A DNA stretch of 64,000 nucleotides. It comes from Chitinophagaceae bacterium (GTDB lineage: Bacteria > Bacteroidota > Bacteroidia > Chitinophagales > Chitinophagaceae). Position 1 is the first letter of the stretch; the number at the start of each line of letters is the position of its first letter. A model generated the notes under the pieces. It was given only the letters and a program-made list of their open reading frames with translations, was not told the DNA's origin and ran no database searches. Location of the stretch: contig JAEUVD010000044.1 in NCBI GenBank assembly GCA_016787065.1, positions 62,001-126,000 of the forward strand, in the 5' to 3' direction. Both the position numbers and the translations under genes were made by a program. This document shows, piece after piece, positions 12,964 through 22,800 of the stretch.

Positions 12964-13353
12964 TTATTTTAAACGTTCTAATTTTCCTTTGCGCTTCACT
13001 ATGTTTTTATAATCCCATTGAATAGTTCGTGCCTTTTTTAACCAAGAACGTAAAATGATTTTTTTGATTTCTTTGGAGGAATGGTATCGTTTTTCGGCGG
13101 CTTTGAAGCTGCCTTCGTTTATTAATTCTTCTTCTTCAAAACTTTGTCCGCTCCAAAATAATAATCGTACACCTTCCTTCATTTTTACATAACCAACTAC
13201 AGGGTTTCCTTCTAAAAACCAAACAGGATGGCGATGCCAAATTTTGCTTTCGGCTTCTTTTAATTCCTTATTGATTTCTGTAAATAGAATTTCACAAATG
13301 GCTTGGTCTTCGGGCATCAAAGCATGGTTATAGGCAATTATATCTGCATTCAT
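12964..13353 (-). CDS. DUF1801 family protein
   Basis: A 129-residue cytoplasmic protein of the DUF1801 (YdhG-like) group, recognised by IWHRHPVWFLEGNPVVGYVKMKEGVRLLFWSG and the C-terminal helical segment with a basic tail. The family adopts a YjbR/CyaY-like fold; its function is unknown. The start is 2 bp beyond the stop of the upstream phosphatase gene, so the two are very probably translated from one message. The functional link with the phosphatase is not known. The gap to the TonB receptor gene (12850-12963) contains the receptor's promoter. Confidence 0.8.
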   Translation of the reverse strand: MNADIIAYNHALMPEDQAICEILFTEINKELKEAESKIWHRHPVWFLEGNPVVGYVKMKEGVRLLFWSGQSFEEEELINEGSFKAAEKRYHSSKEIKKIILRSWLKKARTIQWDYKNIVKRKGKLERLK

Positions 13354-13355
13354 CG

Positions 13356-14978
13356 CTATGGTTTAATGAGTTCTGTTATTGTTTTACCGATACAAGAATT
13401 AGGCATTTGAATATGTAATAATGTAGCTAAGGTAGCTGCAATATCTGTCATATAGGTTTCTCGTAAAGTAGTTCCAGGCTGTATTCCCCAGCCAAACCAA
13501 AGCAACGGAATATGTGTATCATATGGATTCCATGTGCCATGGGTGGTTCCGGTTTTATAATACGCATCAATCCAACCTGGATTTAATAAGAGCAGTATAT
13601 CGCCGGAGCGTTTACGTACAAAACCATTTAATGCCATAGTTCGTATAACATCAGGTATTGATGCTTGTTGAACTTGATTGATGTCTACTGCAAACGTAAT
13701 TTCAGGCATAAACTTTACAAGATCAAGGGTGGCTTGTAACAGATTGTCTCGAGAAATTACCTTGGTAGATAAGGCTGAATCGCTCAGCCAAATATAGTTT
13801 TCACTCACATCTTGAATTAAGTTTTTGTACTGAAATTTACTAAAAAGCATTGCATTCAGCGTATCTTTTAGCTTTCTTCCAAAGAGAAATCCACCGGGCA
13901 TTTTATGGTCATTTAAAAAAGCCGGATTATGAGCGGCACCATGATCAGCCGTTAGAAAAACAGTATAGTTATTTCGTCCATATTTGTTGTCTAACGTATT
14001 CAATATCTCTTCCAAATTTTTATCTAAACGTAAATAACAATCTTCCGCTTCAATGGAGTTCGGCCCGAATTGATGGCCTACATAATCGGTAGAAGAAAAG
14101 CTGATGCAGAGAAAATCGGTTATGTCGTCATTCCCTAAATCTTCGCCTTCTAAGGCAGATAAAGCGAAGTCTTTTATTAAATCATTCCCATAACATGTTT
14201 TTCGAATATCACTTTTCTTTAAGGGAGATAGGCGATGAGGAAAAGTTGGAAAGGAATCGCTCAAGTAGCGTCCTTCATAACGATTATTATCCGAGGTGCT
14301 CATGGCGTAGGTTTGAATCGGATAAAGTGTATTCCAACCCTGATTCATATACGATTCTGCTAATTTCTTCCCGTTAAATTCTTGAACCCACTGCGGTAAA
14401 TCGTTCATGTAAAAGGTACTCGTCATGAAATAACCCAAACTATCATCTAACCAATAAGAGCCATTGGATGTATGCCCTCCCGGCAAAATAGAAGCCCGAT
14501 CTTTTAAGGAGATAGCAATCGTTTTTGATTTGAAGTTAGTAGCTAAACGCAATTCATCGGTAATCGTATTAGCCCATAAATTTTTCGGACTCATTTTACC
14601 CGCTTTGTCGCTTCCACCAACACCCTTTACTTCACTATCAGCAACACAATACATGGCTTTTGAATTACTTCGCTCATACCAATCATTACTCGAAATACCA
14701 TGCAAGGCGGGTACACTTCCGGTGTAAATGGCGGCATGCCCGGGCCCGGTATACGATGGAAGATAATTGATCAGGGTGTTTTGGCATTCATGGCCTTCTT
14801 TCATCAATCGTTTAAATCCACCATGACCGTAACGGTCGTAATAACGGTATAAAAAATCAGGACGCATTTGGTCTACTACGATTCCTACCACCAATTTTGG
14901 TCGTTCCAAACGTGGTTTTGAATAACATTGCCAAGAAGTAAACAGAAATAGTCCGAATAAAATCAATCGCATCCTCAT
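13356..14978 (-). CDS. PafA-like alkaline phosphatase
   Basis: A 540-residue exported alkaline phosphatase superfamily enzyme. A signal peptide (to about residue 20) precedes RPKLVVGIVVDQMRPDFLYRY, which contains metal ligand Asp36. Compared with Chryseobacterium PafA, the active-site set is present: nucleophile Thr77 in SYTGPGHA, Asn98 in SSNDW, and Lys159 and Arg161 in SLKDRAS. Further metal ligands are seen in SSTDYVGHQFGPNS, LTADHGAAHNP and the late THGTWNPYDTHIPLLW. PafA hydrolyses phosphate monoesters in the periplasm and is important for phosphate supply in Bacteroidota. Phosphodiesterases of the same fold lack the Lys/Arg pair, so monoesterase activity is favoured. It leads a two-gene operon with the DUF1801 gene and diverges from the PLP enzyme at 15070. 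ATGs at 14978 and 14972 are both possible starts. Confidence 0.92.
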   Translation of the reverse strand: MRMRLILFGLFLFTSWQCYSKPRLERPKLVVGIVVDQMRPDFLYRYYDRYGHGGFKRLMKEGHECQNTLINYLPSYTGPGHAAIYTGSVPALHGISSNDWYERSNSKAMYCVADSEVKGVGGSDKAGKMSPKNLWANTITDELRLATNFKSKTIAISLKDRASILPGGHTSNGSYWLDDSLGYFMTSTFYMNDLPQWVQEFNGKKLAESYMNQGWNTLYPIQTYAMSTSDNNRYEGRYLSDSFPTFPHRLSPLKKSDIRKTCYGNDLIKDFALSALEGEDLGNDDITDFLCISFSSTDYVGHQFGPNSIEAEDCYLRLDKNLEEILNTLDNKYGRNNYTVFLTADHGAAHNPAFLNDHKMPGGFLFGRKLKDTLNAMLFSKFQYKNLIQDVSENYIWLSDSALSTKVISRDNLLQATLDLVKFMPEITFAVDINQVQQASIPDVIRTMALNGFVRKRSGDILLLLNPGWIDAYYKTGTTHGTWNPYDTHIPLLWFGWGIQPGTTLRETYMTDIAATLATLLHIQMPNSCIGKTITELIKP

Positions 14979-15034
14979 TAGGGTTTAGTTTGCAAAAATG
15001 CTTTATAAACTGCCATAAACCATTATCTTTTGAT

Positions 15035-15042
15035 TATTTTTG
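15035..15042 (+). promoter_or_regulatory. candidate -7 box for the PLP enzyme at 15070
   Basis: TATTTTTG, a full match to TAnnTTTG, 27 bp before the ATG in the divergent region between the phosphatase and PLP-enzyme genes. No TTTG-like -33 box is found at the usual spacing, so this is tentative. Confidence 0.3.
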
Positions 15043-15069
15043 CGGCACTTTTAAACCTAATATATAAAC

Positions 15070-16314
15070 ATGGCAGATTTATTTGAGAAATTCTCGAAAA
15101 ACAAAGGTTCTATCGGACAGTATCAAGAAAAGGCACACGGTTACTTTGCGTTTCCACGTTTGGAAGGAGAAATCGCAAACCGTATGATTTTTCAGGGGAA
15201 GGAGCGTGTGGTTTGGAGTTTAAATAATTATTTAGGTTTGGCCAACCATCCTGAGGTTCGTAAAGCAGATGCGGAAGCTGCGCAGCAATATGGTTTAGCA
15301 TATCCTATGGGGGCTCGAATGATGAGTGGTAATTCAACCTTGCACGAGCAACTAGAGCAAGAATTAGCTGATTTTGTTGCTAAGGAAGATGCTTTCTTAT
15401 TGAATTATGGTTATCAAGGAATGGCTTCCATTGTGGATTGTTTATGCGGTCGACGAGATGTTGTGGTTTATGATGCGGAAAGTCATGCCTGTATTTTAGA
15501 TGGTTTACGCATGGTGCCCGCACATCGTTATGTATTCAAACACAATGATATAGAAGATTTTGAAAAACAAATGGTTCGTGCCACAAAAATGATTGAAGAA
15601 TCTGGTGGTGGCATTTTGGTAATCACAGAGGGTGTATTTGGAATGGCCGGAGATCAGGGTAAATTACGAGAAATCTGTGATCTGAAGAAGAAATATGATT
15701 TCCGTTTATTGGTAGATGATGCGCATGGTTTTGGTACGATGGGTGCTACGGGTGCCGGTGTGGGTGAAGAACAAGGTTGTCAGGATCAAATTGATGTTTA
15801 TTTCTCAACCTTCGCAAAGAGTATGGCTTCTATCGGTGGTTTTGTGGCTGGCGATCGGGATATTATAAACTTCTTACGATACAATCTTCGATCACAAATA
15901 TTCGCGAAGAGTTTACCAATGCCTATTGTAATTGGAAATTTAAAGCGATTAGAATTATTACGTAACTGCCCGGAATTGAGAGAACGTTTATGGGAAAATG
16001 TTCGTTCACTTCAAAAACAACTTACAGAAAACGGATTTGATATTGGTAAAACCGATTCTCCGGTAACTCCGGTGTATATGCACGGCGGTGTTGCAGAAGC
16101 ATCGCAATTAATTGTAGATATGCGTGAGAATTACAATATCTTTTGTTCTATTGTTGTTTATCCTGTTATTCCAAAGGGGCATATTATTTTACGCTTAATT
16201 CCAACAGCAGTTCATACGGAGCAAGATATTAAAGAAACTATTGACGGCTTCAAAGCCTTGAAACACAAACTTGAAAGTAAACTATACCCACAGGAAATTC
16301 CGGATGTAGTTTAA
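15070..16314 (+). CDS. serine palmitoyltransferase-family (alpha-oxoamine synthase) PLP enzyme
   Basis: A 414-residue fold-type I PLP enzyme of the alpha-oxoamine synthase family, which joins an amino acid to an acyl thioester with loss of CO2. Visible PLP contacts are His139 (ESHACILDG), Asp217 and His219 (VDDAHGFG), and Lys250 in the motif TFAKSMASIGGF. The substrate-loop signature GARMMSGNSTLHEQLE is also typical. In Bacteroidota this family includes serine palmitoyltransferase for sphingolipids, cysteate acyltransferase for sulfonolipids, glycine C-acetyltransferase and BioF. The lack of bio genes and the N-terminal extension before VWSLNNYLGLANH favour a lipid-forming role, but this is inference. 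Strong terminator just downstream; single-gene transcript likely. Confidence 0.87.
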   Translation: MADLFEKFSKNKGSIGQYQEKAHGYFAFPRLEGEIANRMIFQGKERVVWSLNNYLGLANHPEVRKADAEAAQQYGLAYPMGARMMSGNSTLHEQLEQELADFVAKEDAFLLNYGYQGMASIVDCLCGRRDVVVYDAESHACILDGLRMVPAHRYVFKHNDIEDFEKQMVRATKMIEESGGGILVITEGVFGMAGDQGKLREICDLKKKYDFRLLVDDAHGFGTMGATGAGVGEEQGCQDQIDVYFSTFAKSMASIGGFVAGDRDIINFLRYNLRSQIFAKSLPMPIVIGNLKRLELLRNCPELRERLWENVRSLQKQLTENGFDIGKTDSPVTPVYMHGGVAEASQLIVDMRENYNIFCSIVVYPVIPKGHIILRLIPTAVHTEQDIKETIDGFKALKHKLESKLYPQEIPDVV

Positions 16315-16368
16315 ATTTTGTTTGTGAATATGCTTCCGGAATTTTACCGGTTGCTACGAAATAAAATT

Positions 16369-16404
16369 AAAAAAGGTCATGGCTAAGCGCAATGACCTTT
16401 TTTT
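16369..16404 (+). terminator. intrinsic terminator, probably bidirectional
   Basis: Stem of 11 bp (16370-16380 with 16392-16402, core AGGTCAT/ATGACCT) and an 11-nt loop, flanked by A-run and T-run. It ends the PLP-enzyme transcript and could also stop the convergent sulfatase transcript. Confidence 0.85.
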
Positions 16405-16484
16405 AATGACTTACAACTTCCCCTTTTGCATTAAACGAATTGAACCCATGCTAAAGAAAGTTGCACTAAGTAATAGTTTCTATA

Positions 16485-18077
16485 CTAATTCTTTATCCAT
16501 TTATAATTCCACCGTTGGTTGTTTGCCACGAGTTGGAAAATGTAATACCCCGGAACCAAATTGTTTGTTGATAAAAGCAAGCGTTTTTTATCGGAACGAC
16601 CATTCAGAATTACCTTCCCTTCTAAAGAAAGGAGTTGCCATGTAAAATCTTTTTCAAATGATGCTTGTAAGTAGTCGCTGTTCGATTGAAAATTTGGAGA
16701 TAATGTTTGAACATCCCTCGTAGATAAGGCTCCGGAACAATAAGGTGTTGCCAAAAGAGCATTCATATAATTGCACAGAAGAATGTAATTACCGGTATCG
16801 TTGGATGTCATAGAAGTACTTAGCAATTCGAGTTGTTCTTCCGGATCAACGGCAATATGGTAAAAAGCTTCTTGTCCGTTATCGAACCGAATGAGGTGAT
16901 AATCTTTAGTTCGAATCGTTTTTCCATCTTGCACGGTTGCGGTAGGGGTTGTAAATAATTCAGTGAAACTATAGTCGCGAACATCCGTTAGTTGATTGAT
17001 AAGAATAGGATATAAACTTTTGCTATCTAAGGTATTTGTGGAAGGGTAGGCGCTAACCCAATTAGTAAAGTTGGCTAAATCCATAGTTGTACCAAAAACA
17101 TCTTGAACATTTACTAAGGCATCGCTACTACGATTGGGGTTTACAACTCGATTTCCTGAAATTAAGAAAGGAACGTGAACACCATAATCATACAGTGTAC
17201 CTTTAACATGAGATGAATCGGCTATTTGACTCACGCGTTTATCATTCCCATTGTCGCCCATAAAAATAATGGTTGTACTGTCGAATCGGTTATTCGTTTT
17301 CATCCATTGAATTAATCGTCCAATTTCAGTATCCATAGCCTCCGTCATAGCTTTAAAATAGAGTGAGCGATTGGCATTGATATGCTGCGGTGTTCCGGTT
17401 AATCCTGGAACGGTATGTAAATTAGCCGGTGGCAAATGAAACGGACTATGCGGTGCATTGAATGCAAGCCACATAAAAAATGGTTTGTTAGAAGGTAGGG
17501 TATCGAGCCAAGCGATAGCATCGTTCACCGTTTCGGTGGTGGCGTAGGTTGTAATAGTATCGGTTTGTAGGCCATTGGTAATTTTTGTCCAATTATAATA
17601 ATCAGAAAGTTCGCCTAAAAAATTCCCTTTGTATAAGTCGTACCCAAATTTTTGTGTTGGCCATTTTGTTTTAATAGGTGTTTGTTGGTTCACATGCCAT
17701 TTACCAATATTAGCTGTTCGATAAGTTAAGGGAGCATGATATTTCAACATATCCGCGATAGTAACTTCAGCACTGTCTAGGTCATTGCTTCCACTACCGC
17801 CTATAACGGTGCCTACACCATGCCGGAATGAATATCTTCCGGTGAGCATGCCGGCACGAGTGGATGAACAATATGGCGATGCCCAGGCATTGGTAAAGTA
17901 AACTGATTTTGGAATTAAAGATCGAACATTGGGCATATTAGCGGTATCGTTAGCACCAGGAGTGAATCCGCAATAGTCGGCACCTAAATCATCTGCAATG
18001 ATTAAAAGTATATTTTGCTGTGCTTGTGCAAAACTGAAGGCAAACAACAACGCAACTAGTAAAGTAAATTTTTTCAT
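16485..18077 (-). CDS. secreted sulfatase with T9SS type A sorting domain
   Basis: From the ATG at 18077 the product has 530 residues: signal peptide to AQAQ (residue 20), a type I sulfatase domain, and a C-terminal sorting domain. Sulfatase features are QNILLIIADDLGADYCG (metal aspartates), the activation motif with Cys70 in SPYCSSTRAGMLTGR, GKWHVN, and FMGDNGNDKR. In the activation motif the position usually held by proline (CxPxR) is serine (C-S-S-T-R), so formylglycine formation is likely but non-canonical. The C-terminal ~75 residues (WQLLSLEGKVI, a turn with NNLVPGYYIFQL, and the basic end NYKWIKN) are a type A T9SS signal, so the enzyme should cross the outer membrane. It should hydrolyse sulfate esters; the substrate is unknown. 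The frame opens at 18092, but that start precedes the signal peptide. Confidence 0.9.
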   Translation of the reverse strand: MKKFTLLVALLFAFSFAQAQQNILLIIADDLGADYCGFTPGANDTANMPNVRSLIPKSVYFTNAWASPYCSSTRAGMLTGRYSFRHGVGTVIGGSGSNDLDSAEVTIADMLKYHAPLTYRTANIGKWHVNQQTPIKTKWPTQKFGYDLYKGNFLGELSDYYNWTKITNGLQTDTITTYATTETVNDAIAWLDTLPSNKPFFMWLAFNAPHSPFHLPPANLHTVPGLTGTPQHINANRSLYFKAMTEAMDTEIGRLIQWMKTNNRFDSTTIIFMGDNGNDKRVSQIADSSHVKGTLYDYGVHVPFLISGNRVVNPNRSSDALVNVQDVFGTTMDLANFTNWVSAYPSTNTLDSKSLYPILINQLTDVRDYSFTELFTTPTATVQDGKTIRTKDYHLIRFDNGQEAFYHIAVDPEEQLELLSTSMTSNDTGNYILLCNYMNALLATPYCSGALSTRDVQTLSPNFQSNSDYLQASFEKDFTWQLLSLEGKVILNGRSDKKRLLLSTNNLVPGYYIFQLVANNQRWNYKWIKN

Positions 18078-18182
18078 AGGGTAAAGAAACATTTAAAATG
18101 GAAGTAAAAAGAAACAAATCCAAAAAACCGGCCTCTGAGCTTCTTCATCGCCAAAGGTTTAAGGGGGTATTGAAATTTATTT

Positions 18183-18212
18183 TTTGAAAGCGTTTTCCAT
18201 GTCATTCTTTTG
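18183..18212 (+). promoter_or_regulatory. candidate promoter of the aspartate aminotransferase-like gene
   Basis: TTTG at 18183-18186, an 18-bp spacer, then TTCTTTTG at 18205-18212, matching TAnnTTTG except for one base. The ATG follows 15 bp after, so the leader would be very short. Confidence 0.4.
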
Positions 18213-18227
18213 TAGTTATTTAGTGCT

Positions 18228-19487
18228 ATGGCAAGGATATCTCATTTAGCTCAAACGTTAATTCCTTCGGAAATTATCAAATTGGGTAACGAAATTAATG
18301 ATCGAATTAAACAGGGAGCAACCATTTATAACTTTACCATTGGTGATTTTGATCCTTCGGTGTTCCCGATTCCGCAAGTATTAGAAGATTGTATTGTGGA
18401 GGCTTATCGCAATAAAAAAACGAATTATCCACCAGCCAATGGTATTCCGGAACTTCGTGCGGCTGTTGCTCATTTCATCAAATCGGAATTAGGTTTAGAT
18501 TATTCACCGAACGACTATCTTATTTCCGGTGGAGGACGACCTCTTATTTATGCTGCTTATCGTACCATTTGTGATCAAGGAGAAAAGATTATTTATCCGG
18601 TACCTTCATGGAATAATAATCATTATACTCATTTTGTAGATGGAGAACATTGTTGTATTGAGGCAACTCCGGAAAGTAACTTCTTACCAACGGCAGAGCA
18701 ATTGATTCCACATTTTAAAGGAGCTTGTTTATTAGCGTTGTGTTCTCCTTTAAATCCTACGGGTACCTTATATAGTAAAGATCAGCTCACAAAAATTTGT
18801 GAAGCGGTGATAGCTGAAAATAAACAACGCAGTGCCGATGAAAAACCATTATATATTTTATATGACCAAATTTATTGGACGCTTACTTATGGTGATGCCG
18901 TGCATTACAATCCTGTAAGTTTATTTCCTGAATTAAAAGACTATACCATTTTTATTGATGGCATTAGTAAATCTATGTGTGCTACCGGTGTTCGGGTAGG
19001 TTGGGCATTTGGCCCTTCAGTGGTTATTGATAAAATGAAGGGTATTTTGAGTCATATTGGAGCTTGGAGTCCGATGGCAGAGCAAGTTGGAACAGCCAAC
19101 TACTTACAACAATTACAACAGGTTCACACAGATTTAAAACATACGAAAGAAAATATTGACAAACGATTACAAGCTGTGTATAATGGCTTCATACAATTGA
19201 AGCAACAAGGCTTACCCGTTGAAATTATTGCGCCGGCAGGAGCGATGTACCTCACCATTCGATTTGCCTTAAAGGGCTTAACAAAATCGGATGGAACTCG
19301 TATTGAAACTACACAGGATATTTCAGATTACATACTTCAAGAAGCTTCGTTAGCAGTAGTTCCATTTGCAGCTTTTGGCGCTGACCGGGAAAGCGATTGG
19401 TATCGTTTAAGCGTGGGAACCTGTAAATTGGATCAGATAGAACCCATGTTGCGAACATTGGAATCCGCTATTTCTAAATTGATATAA
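18228..19487 (+). CDS. aspartate aminotransferase-like class I aminotransferase
   Basis: A 419-residue class I/II fold-type I aminotransferase. The N-terminal GDFDPSVFPIPQ, the loop SPLNPTG (residues 173-179) that holds the substrate Asn176, the PLP-linked Lys248 in DGISKSMCATGVRVGW, and the late arginine in WYRLSVGT all fit the aspartate/aromatic aminotransferase group. It would transfer an amino group between an amino acid and 2-oxoglutarate in the cytoplasm. Family members differ in specificity, so aspartate is a best guess only. No operon partner: the sulfatase gene diverges upstream and about 340 bp separates it from dnaE. Confidence 0.88.
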   Translation: MARISHLAQTLIPSEIIKLGNEINDRIKQGATIYNFTIGDFDPSVFPIPQVLEDCIVEAYRNKKTNYPPANGIPELRAAVAHFIKSELGLDYSPNDYLISGGGRPLIYAAYRTICDQGEKIIYPVPSWNNNHYTHFVDGEHCCIEATPESNFLPTAEQLIPHFKGACLLALCSPLNPTGTLYSKDQLTKICEAVIAENKQRSADEKPLYILYDQIYWTLTYGDAVHYNPVSLFPELKDYTIFIDGISKSMCATGVRVGWAFGPSVVIDKMKGILSHIGAWSPMAEQVGTANYLQQLQQVHTDLKHTKENIDKRLQAVYNGFIQLKQQGLPVEIIAPAGAMYLTIRFALKGLTKSDGTRIETTQDISDYILQEASLAVVPFAAFGADRESDWYRLSVGTCKLDQIEPMLRTLESAISKLI

Positions 19488-19829
19488 ATAAGTTTAGGCT
19501 ATCAGAGATGTTGAATGATGCCTGACTATAGTTTTTTACGGTTTAGATGATTTAGAACGTTGTTGCCTGCCGAATTTTAATTTTTTATCATTCCTTTTGA
19601 TAAATTTATGGAGGATTCAAGTGTTAATAATATTGATTTGTGACTCGAGCGTCAAGGGATTATATACCTGCTGATTGCAAACTTCATTTCAATACTTAAA
19701 ATTCTAATTTCATCCGGGTGCTCAAAGTTTTACGTTTGGATCTGAAGGGAATAAAATCATATACAAAAATGAGGATAACTCCTTTCTCACAGAGCTACAA
19801 ACAAATTAATTCAATAATACCTTCGCTTG
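19488..19829. other. intergenic region upstream of dnaE
   Basis: About 340 bp without a supported gene. It holds a weak hairpin at 19496-19523 followed by six T at 19532-19537 (possible end of the aminotransferase transcript) and a promoter candidate at 19708-19738. Nothing else is recognised. Confidence 0.5.
19708..19738 (+). promoter_or_regulatory. candidate promoter of dnaE
   Basis: TTTC at 19708-19711, a 19-bp spacer, then TACGTTTG at 19731-19738, a full match to TAnnTTTG. The leader would be about 85 nt. Confidence 0.42.
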
Positions 19830-22800
19830 GTGAAATTCTCTCATCTCCATAACCATACGCAATATTCTTTATTGGATGGCGCAAGCAGCATTAAGAAACT
19901 ATATAAGAAGGCTATAGCGGATGGCATGCCGGCCATGGCAATAACCGATCATGGAAACATGTTTGGTGTTTTTGATTTTGTTAAGGAAGCTAAGAAGTAT
20001 AAAGATGAAAGTGGTAACCTACTTGTAAAACCTATTGTTGGCTGCGAGTTTTATGTGGTGGAAGATCGAACCATACAAACATTTACAAAGGAAAAAAAGG
20101 ATGTTCGCTGCCATCAATTGTTACTGGCGAAAAATAAACAAGGATATAAAAACTTAATTCGACTTTGCTCGCTAGGTTTCACCGAAGGTTTATATAGTAA
20201 ATATCCTCGAATTGATAAATCATTAATTTTAAAATATCACGAAGGTCTCATTGCCTCAACCTGTTGTTTAGGGGCCTTGGTTCCGAAAACTATTCTGAAA
20301 GACGGACCCGAAGCAGGGGAAAGAGAATTTAAGTGGTGGCTCGATTTATTTGGCGAAGATTATTATGTTGAATTGCAACGACATGGTATTCCAGAACAAA
20401 ATAAAGTGAATGAAGAATTAGTTCGCTTAGCTCGAAAATACAATGTAAAAATTATAGCAAGTAATGATTCGCATTATGTTGAAGAGGAAGATAGTAATGC
20501 ACACGATATTTTACTTTGCGTAAATACCGGTGAGAAACAAAGTACACCGAAAATGAAAGAATTTTCGGATGACGATGTAGAAATGAAAAATGCGCGGTTC
20601 GCTTTTTTCAATAATCAGTTCTTCTTTAAATCGACGAACGAGATGATGCAGGTTTTTGCTGATCTCCCAGAGGCCATCGATAACACTCAGGATATAGTGG
20701 ATAAGGTTGAAATGGTGAGCGTTACAAACGATTTATTGCTACCTAACTTTCCCGTTCCTCCTCCCTTCAAAACGCAAGAAGACTACCTCGAATTTTTAGC
20801 CTATGAAGGAGCTAAAGCAAAATATACAATCTTATCACCGGCTGTTGAAGAACGACTTCAATTTGAATTAGGTGTAATTAAAAAAATGGGATTCGCCGGG
20901 TATTTCCTTATCGTTTCTGATATTATCGTAAGCAGTAAAAAGATGGGGGTATTGGTTGGTCCGGGTCGTGGTTCGGCTGCCGGTTCTGTGGTAGCTTATT
21001 GTATAGGCATCACGAATATCGACCCGATGAAATACAATTTACTCTTTGAGCGTTTTCTCAATCCGGAACGTGCAAGCATGCCCGATATTGATACCGACTT
21101 TGATGATATTGGAAGAGGTAAGGTGGTTGAATATATTGTAGAAACATATGGCCGAAATCAGGTTGCGCACATTATTACGTATGGCACGATGGCGGCAAAA
21201 AGTAGTATTAAAGATGTTGCCCGAGTAATGGATTTACCCTTAGATGAAAGCAACGCTTTGGCTAAATTAATTCCAGATCGCCCCGGTACAAGTTTGCATG
21301 ATGTTCTTCATGTGCCAAAAGCGGATTTAGAAAAACGAGAAGGTGTAAGTGGCGATGAAGTTCAAAACATTCTTAAACTGCAAGAAATTTATAAAGGGGA
21401 TGATTTCAAAAGTACCATCTTACACGAAGCTGAGAAATTAGAAGGTACTGTTCGGAATACCGGAATCCATGCTGCAGGCATAATTATAGGACCTAAGGAT
21501 TTGATGGAAATTATGCCGCTCTGTAAACAGAAGGATGTAGATCTGTATGTTACGCAATTCTCGGGTAATGTGGTAGAAGAAGCCGGCGCCATTAAAATAG
21601 ACGTATTAGGTTTAAGCAACTTGAGTATTATCCGTGATACCCTTTTGTTTATTCGTGAAAACCATGGCATTGATTTAGATGTTGAAAAAATTTCATTGGA
21701 AGATGAAAAGACATTCAAACTTTATCAAAATGCCGATACGGAAGGTACCTTTCAATTCGCTTCGGCAGGAATGAAAAAATACTTAAAAGAATTACTACCT
21801 ACCACGATTGAAGACTTGATTGCCATGAATGCCTTGTATCGTCCGGGACCTTTGGAATATATACCGGATTTTATTGATCGTAAACACGGACGAAAAGCGA
21901 TCGTTTATGATCTTCCTGAAATGGAAGAGCACTTAAAAGAGACTTATGGTATTACCGTTTATCAAGAACAGGTAATGCTGCTTTCGCAGAAACTCGCTAA
22001 CTTCTCAAAGGGTGATGCTGATATTCTCCGAAAGGCTATGGGGAAGAAACAAAAGGAAGTGCTGGATAAAATGAAAGCAAAATTTTTGGAAGGTTGTAAA
22101 GCAAATAATCATCCTTTAGATAAATGTGAGAAAATCTGGACTGATTGGGAAGCCTTCGCTCAATACGCGTTTAATAAATCGCATTCAACTTGTTATGCCT
22201 ATTTAGCGTATCAAACGGCTTATTTGAAAGCGAATTATACGGGAGAATATATGGCAGCCTTGCTCAATTCGCAAGGCAATATGGATGATATCGCCAAGTA
22301 TATGAAGGAATGTAAACGTTTGGGATTAAGTGTTTTGGGGCCTGATGTAAACGAAAGTAAGAAAGGGTTTAGTGTAAGTAAAGAAGGCGTCATTCGTTTC
22401 GGGTTAGGTGCTATAAAAGGGGTTGGTGATGCTGCAGTAGAAGAGCTGATTGATAACAGAAGCAAACACGGGCGTTTTCAGGATGTATTCGATATGGTGA
22501 AGCGTTTAAGTTCTCGAACCGTAAGTCGTAAAACGCTTGAAGCCCTCGTTATGGCCGGTGCTCTTGATTGTTTTACGCAAATTCATCGTGCGCAGTATTT
22601 TCACATTCCTTCCGGTGAACAGCAATCGAATTTGGAGAAAATTATTCGTTTCGGACAACAAGTTTCGGGTTCTAGCAGTTCCATGTTGAACAGCTTATTT
22701 GGCGATGCCGGAATGCCGGAAATTGCAGTTCCAAAATTGGCGCCTTGCGAGGAGTGGGGCTTAATGGAGAAGTTAGAGAAGGAAAAAGATATGGTTGGCA

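Noticed and set aside
13356..18077. A phosphate or sulfate scavenging island linking the PafA phosphatase and the sulfatase
   Set aside because: The two genes are separated by the PLP enzyme on the other strand and by a terminator; no shared regulation is visible.
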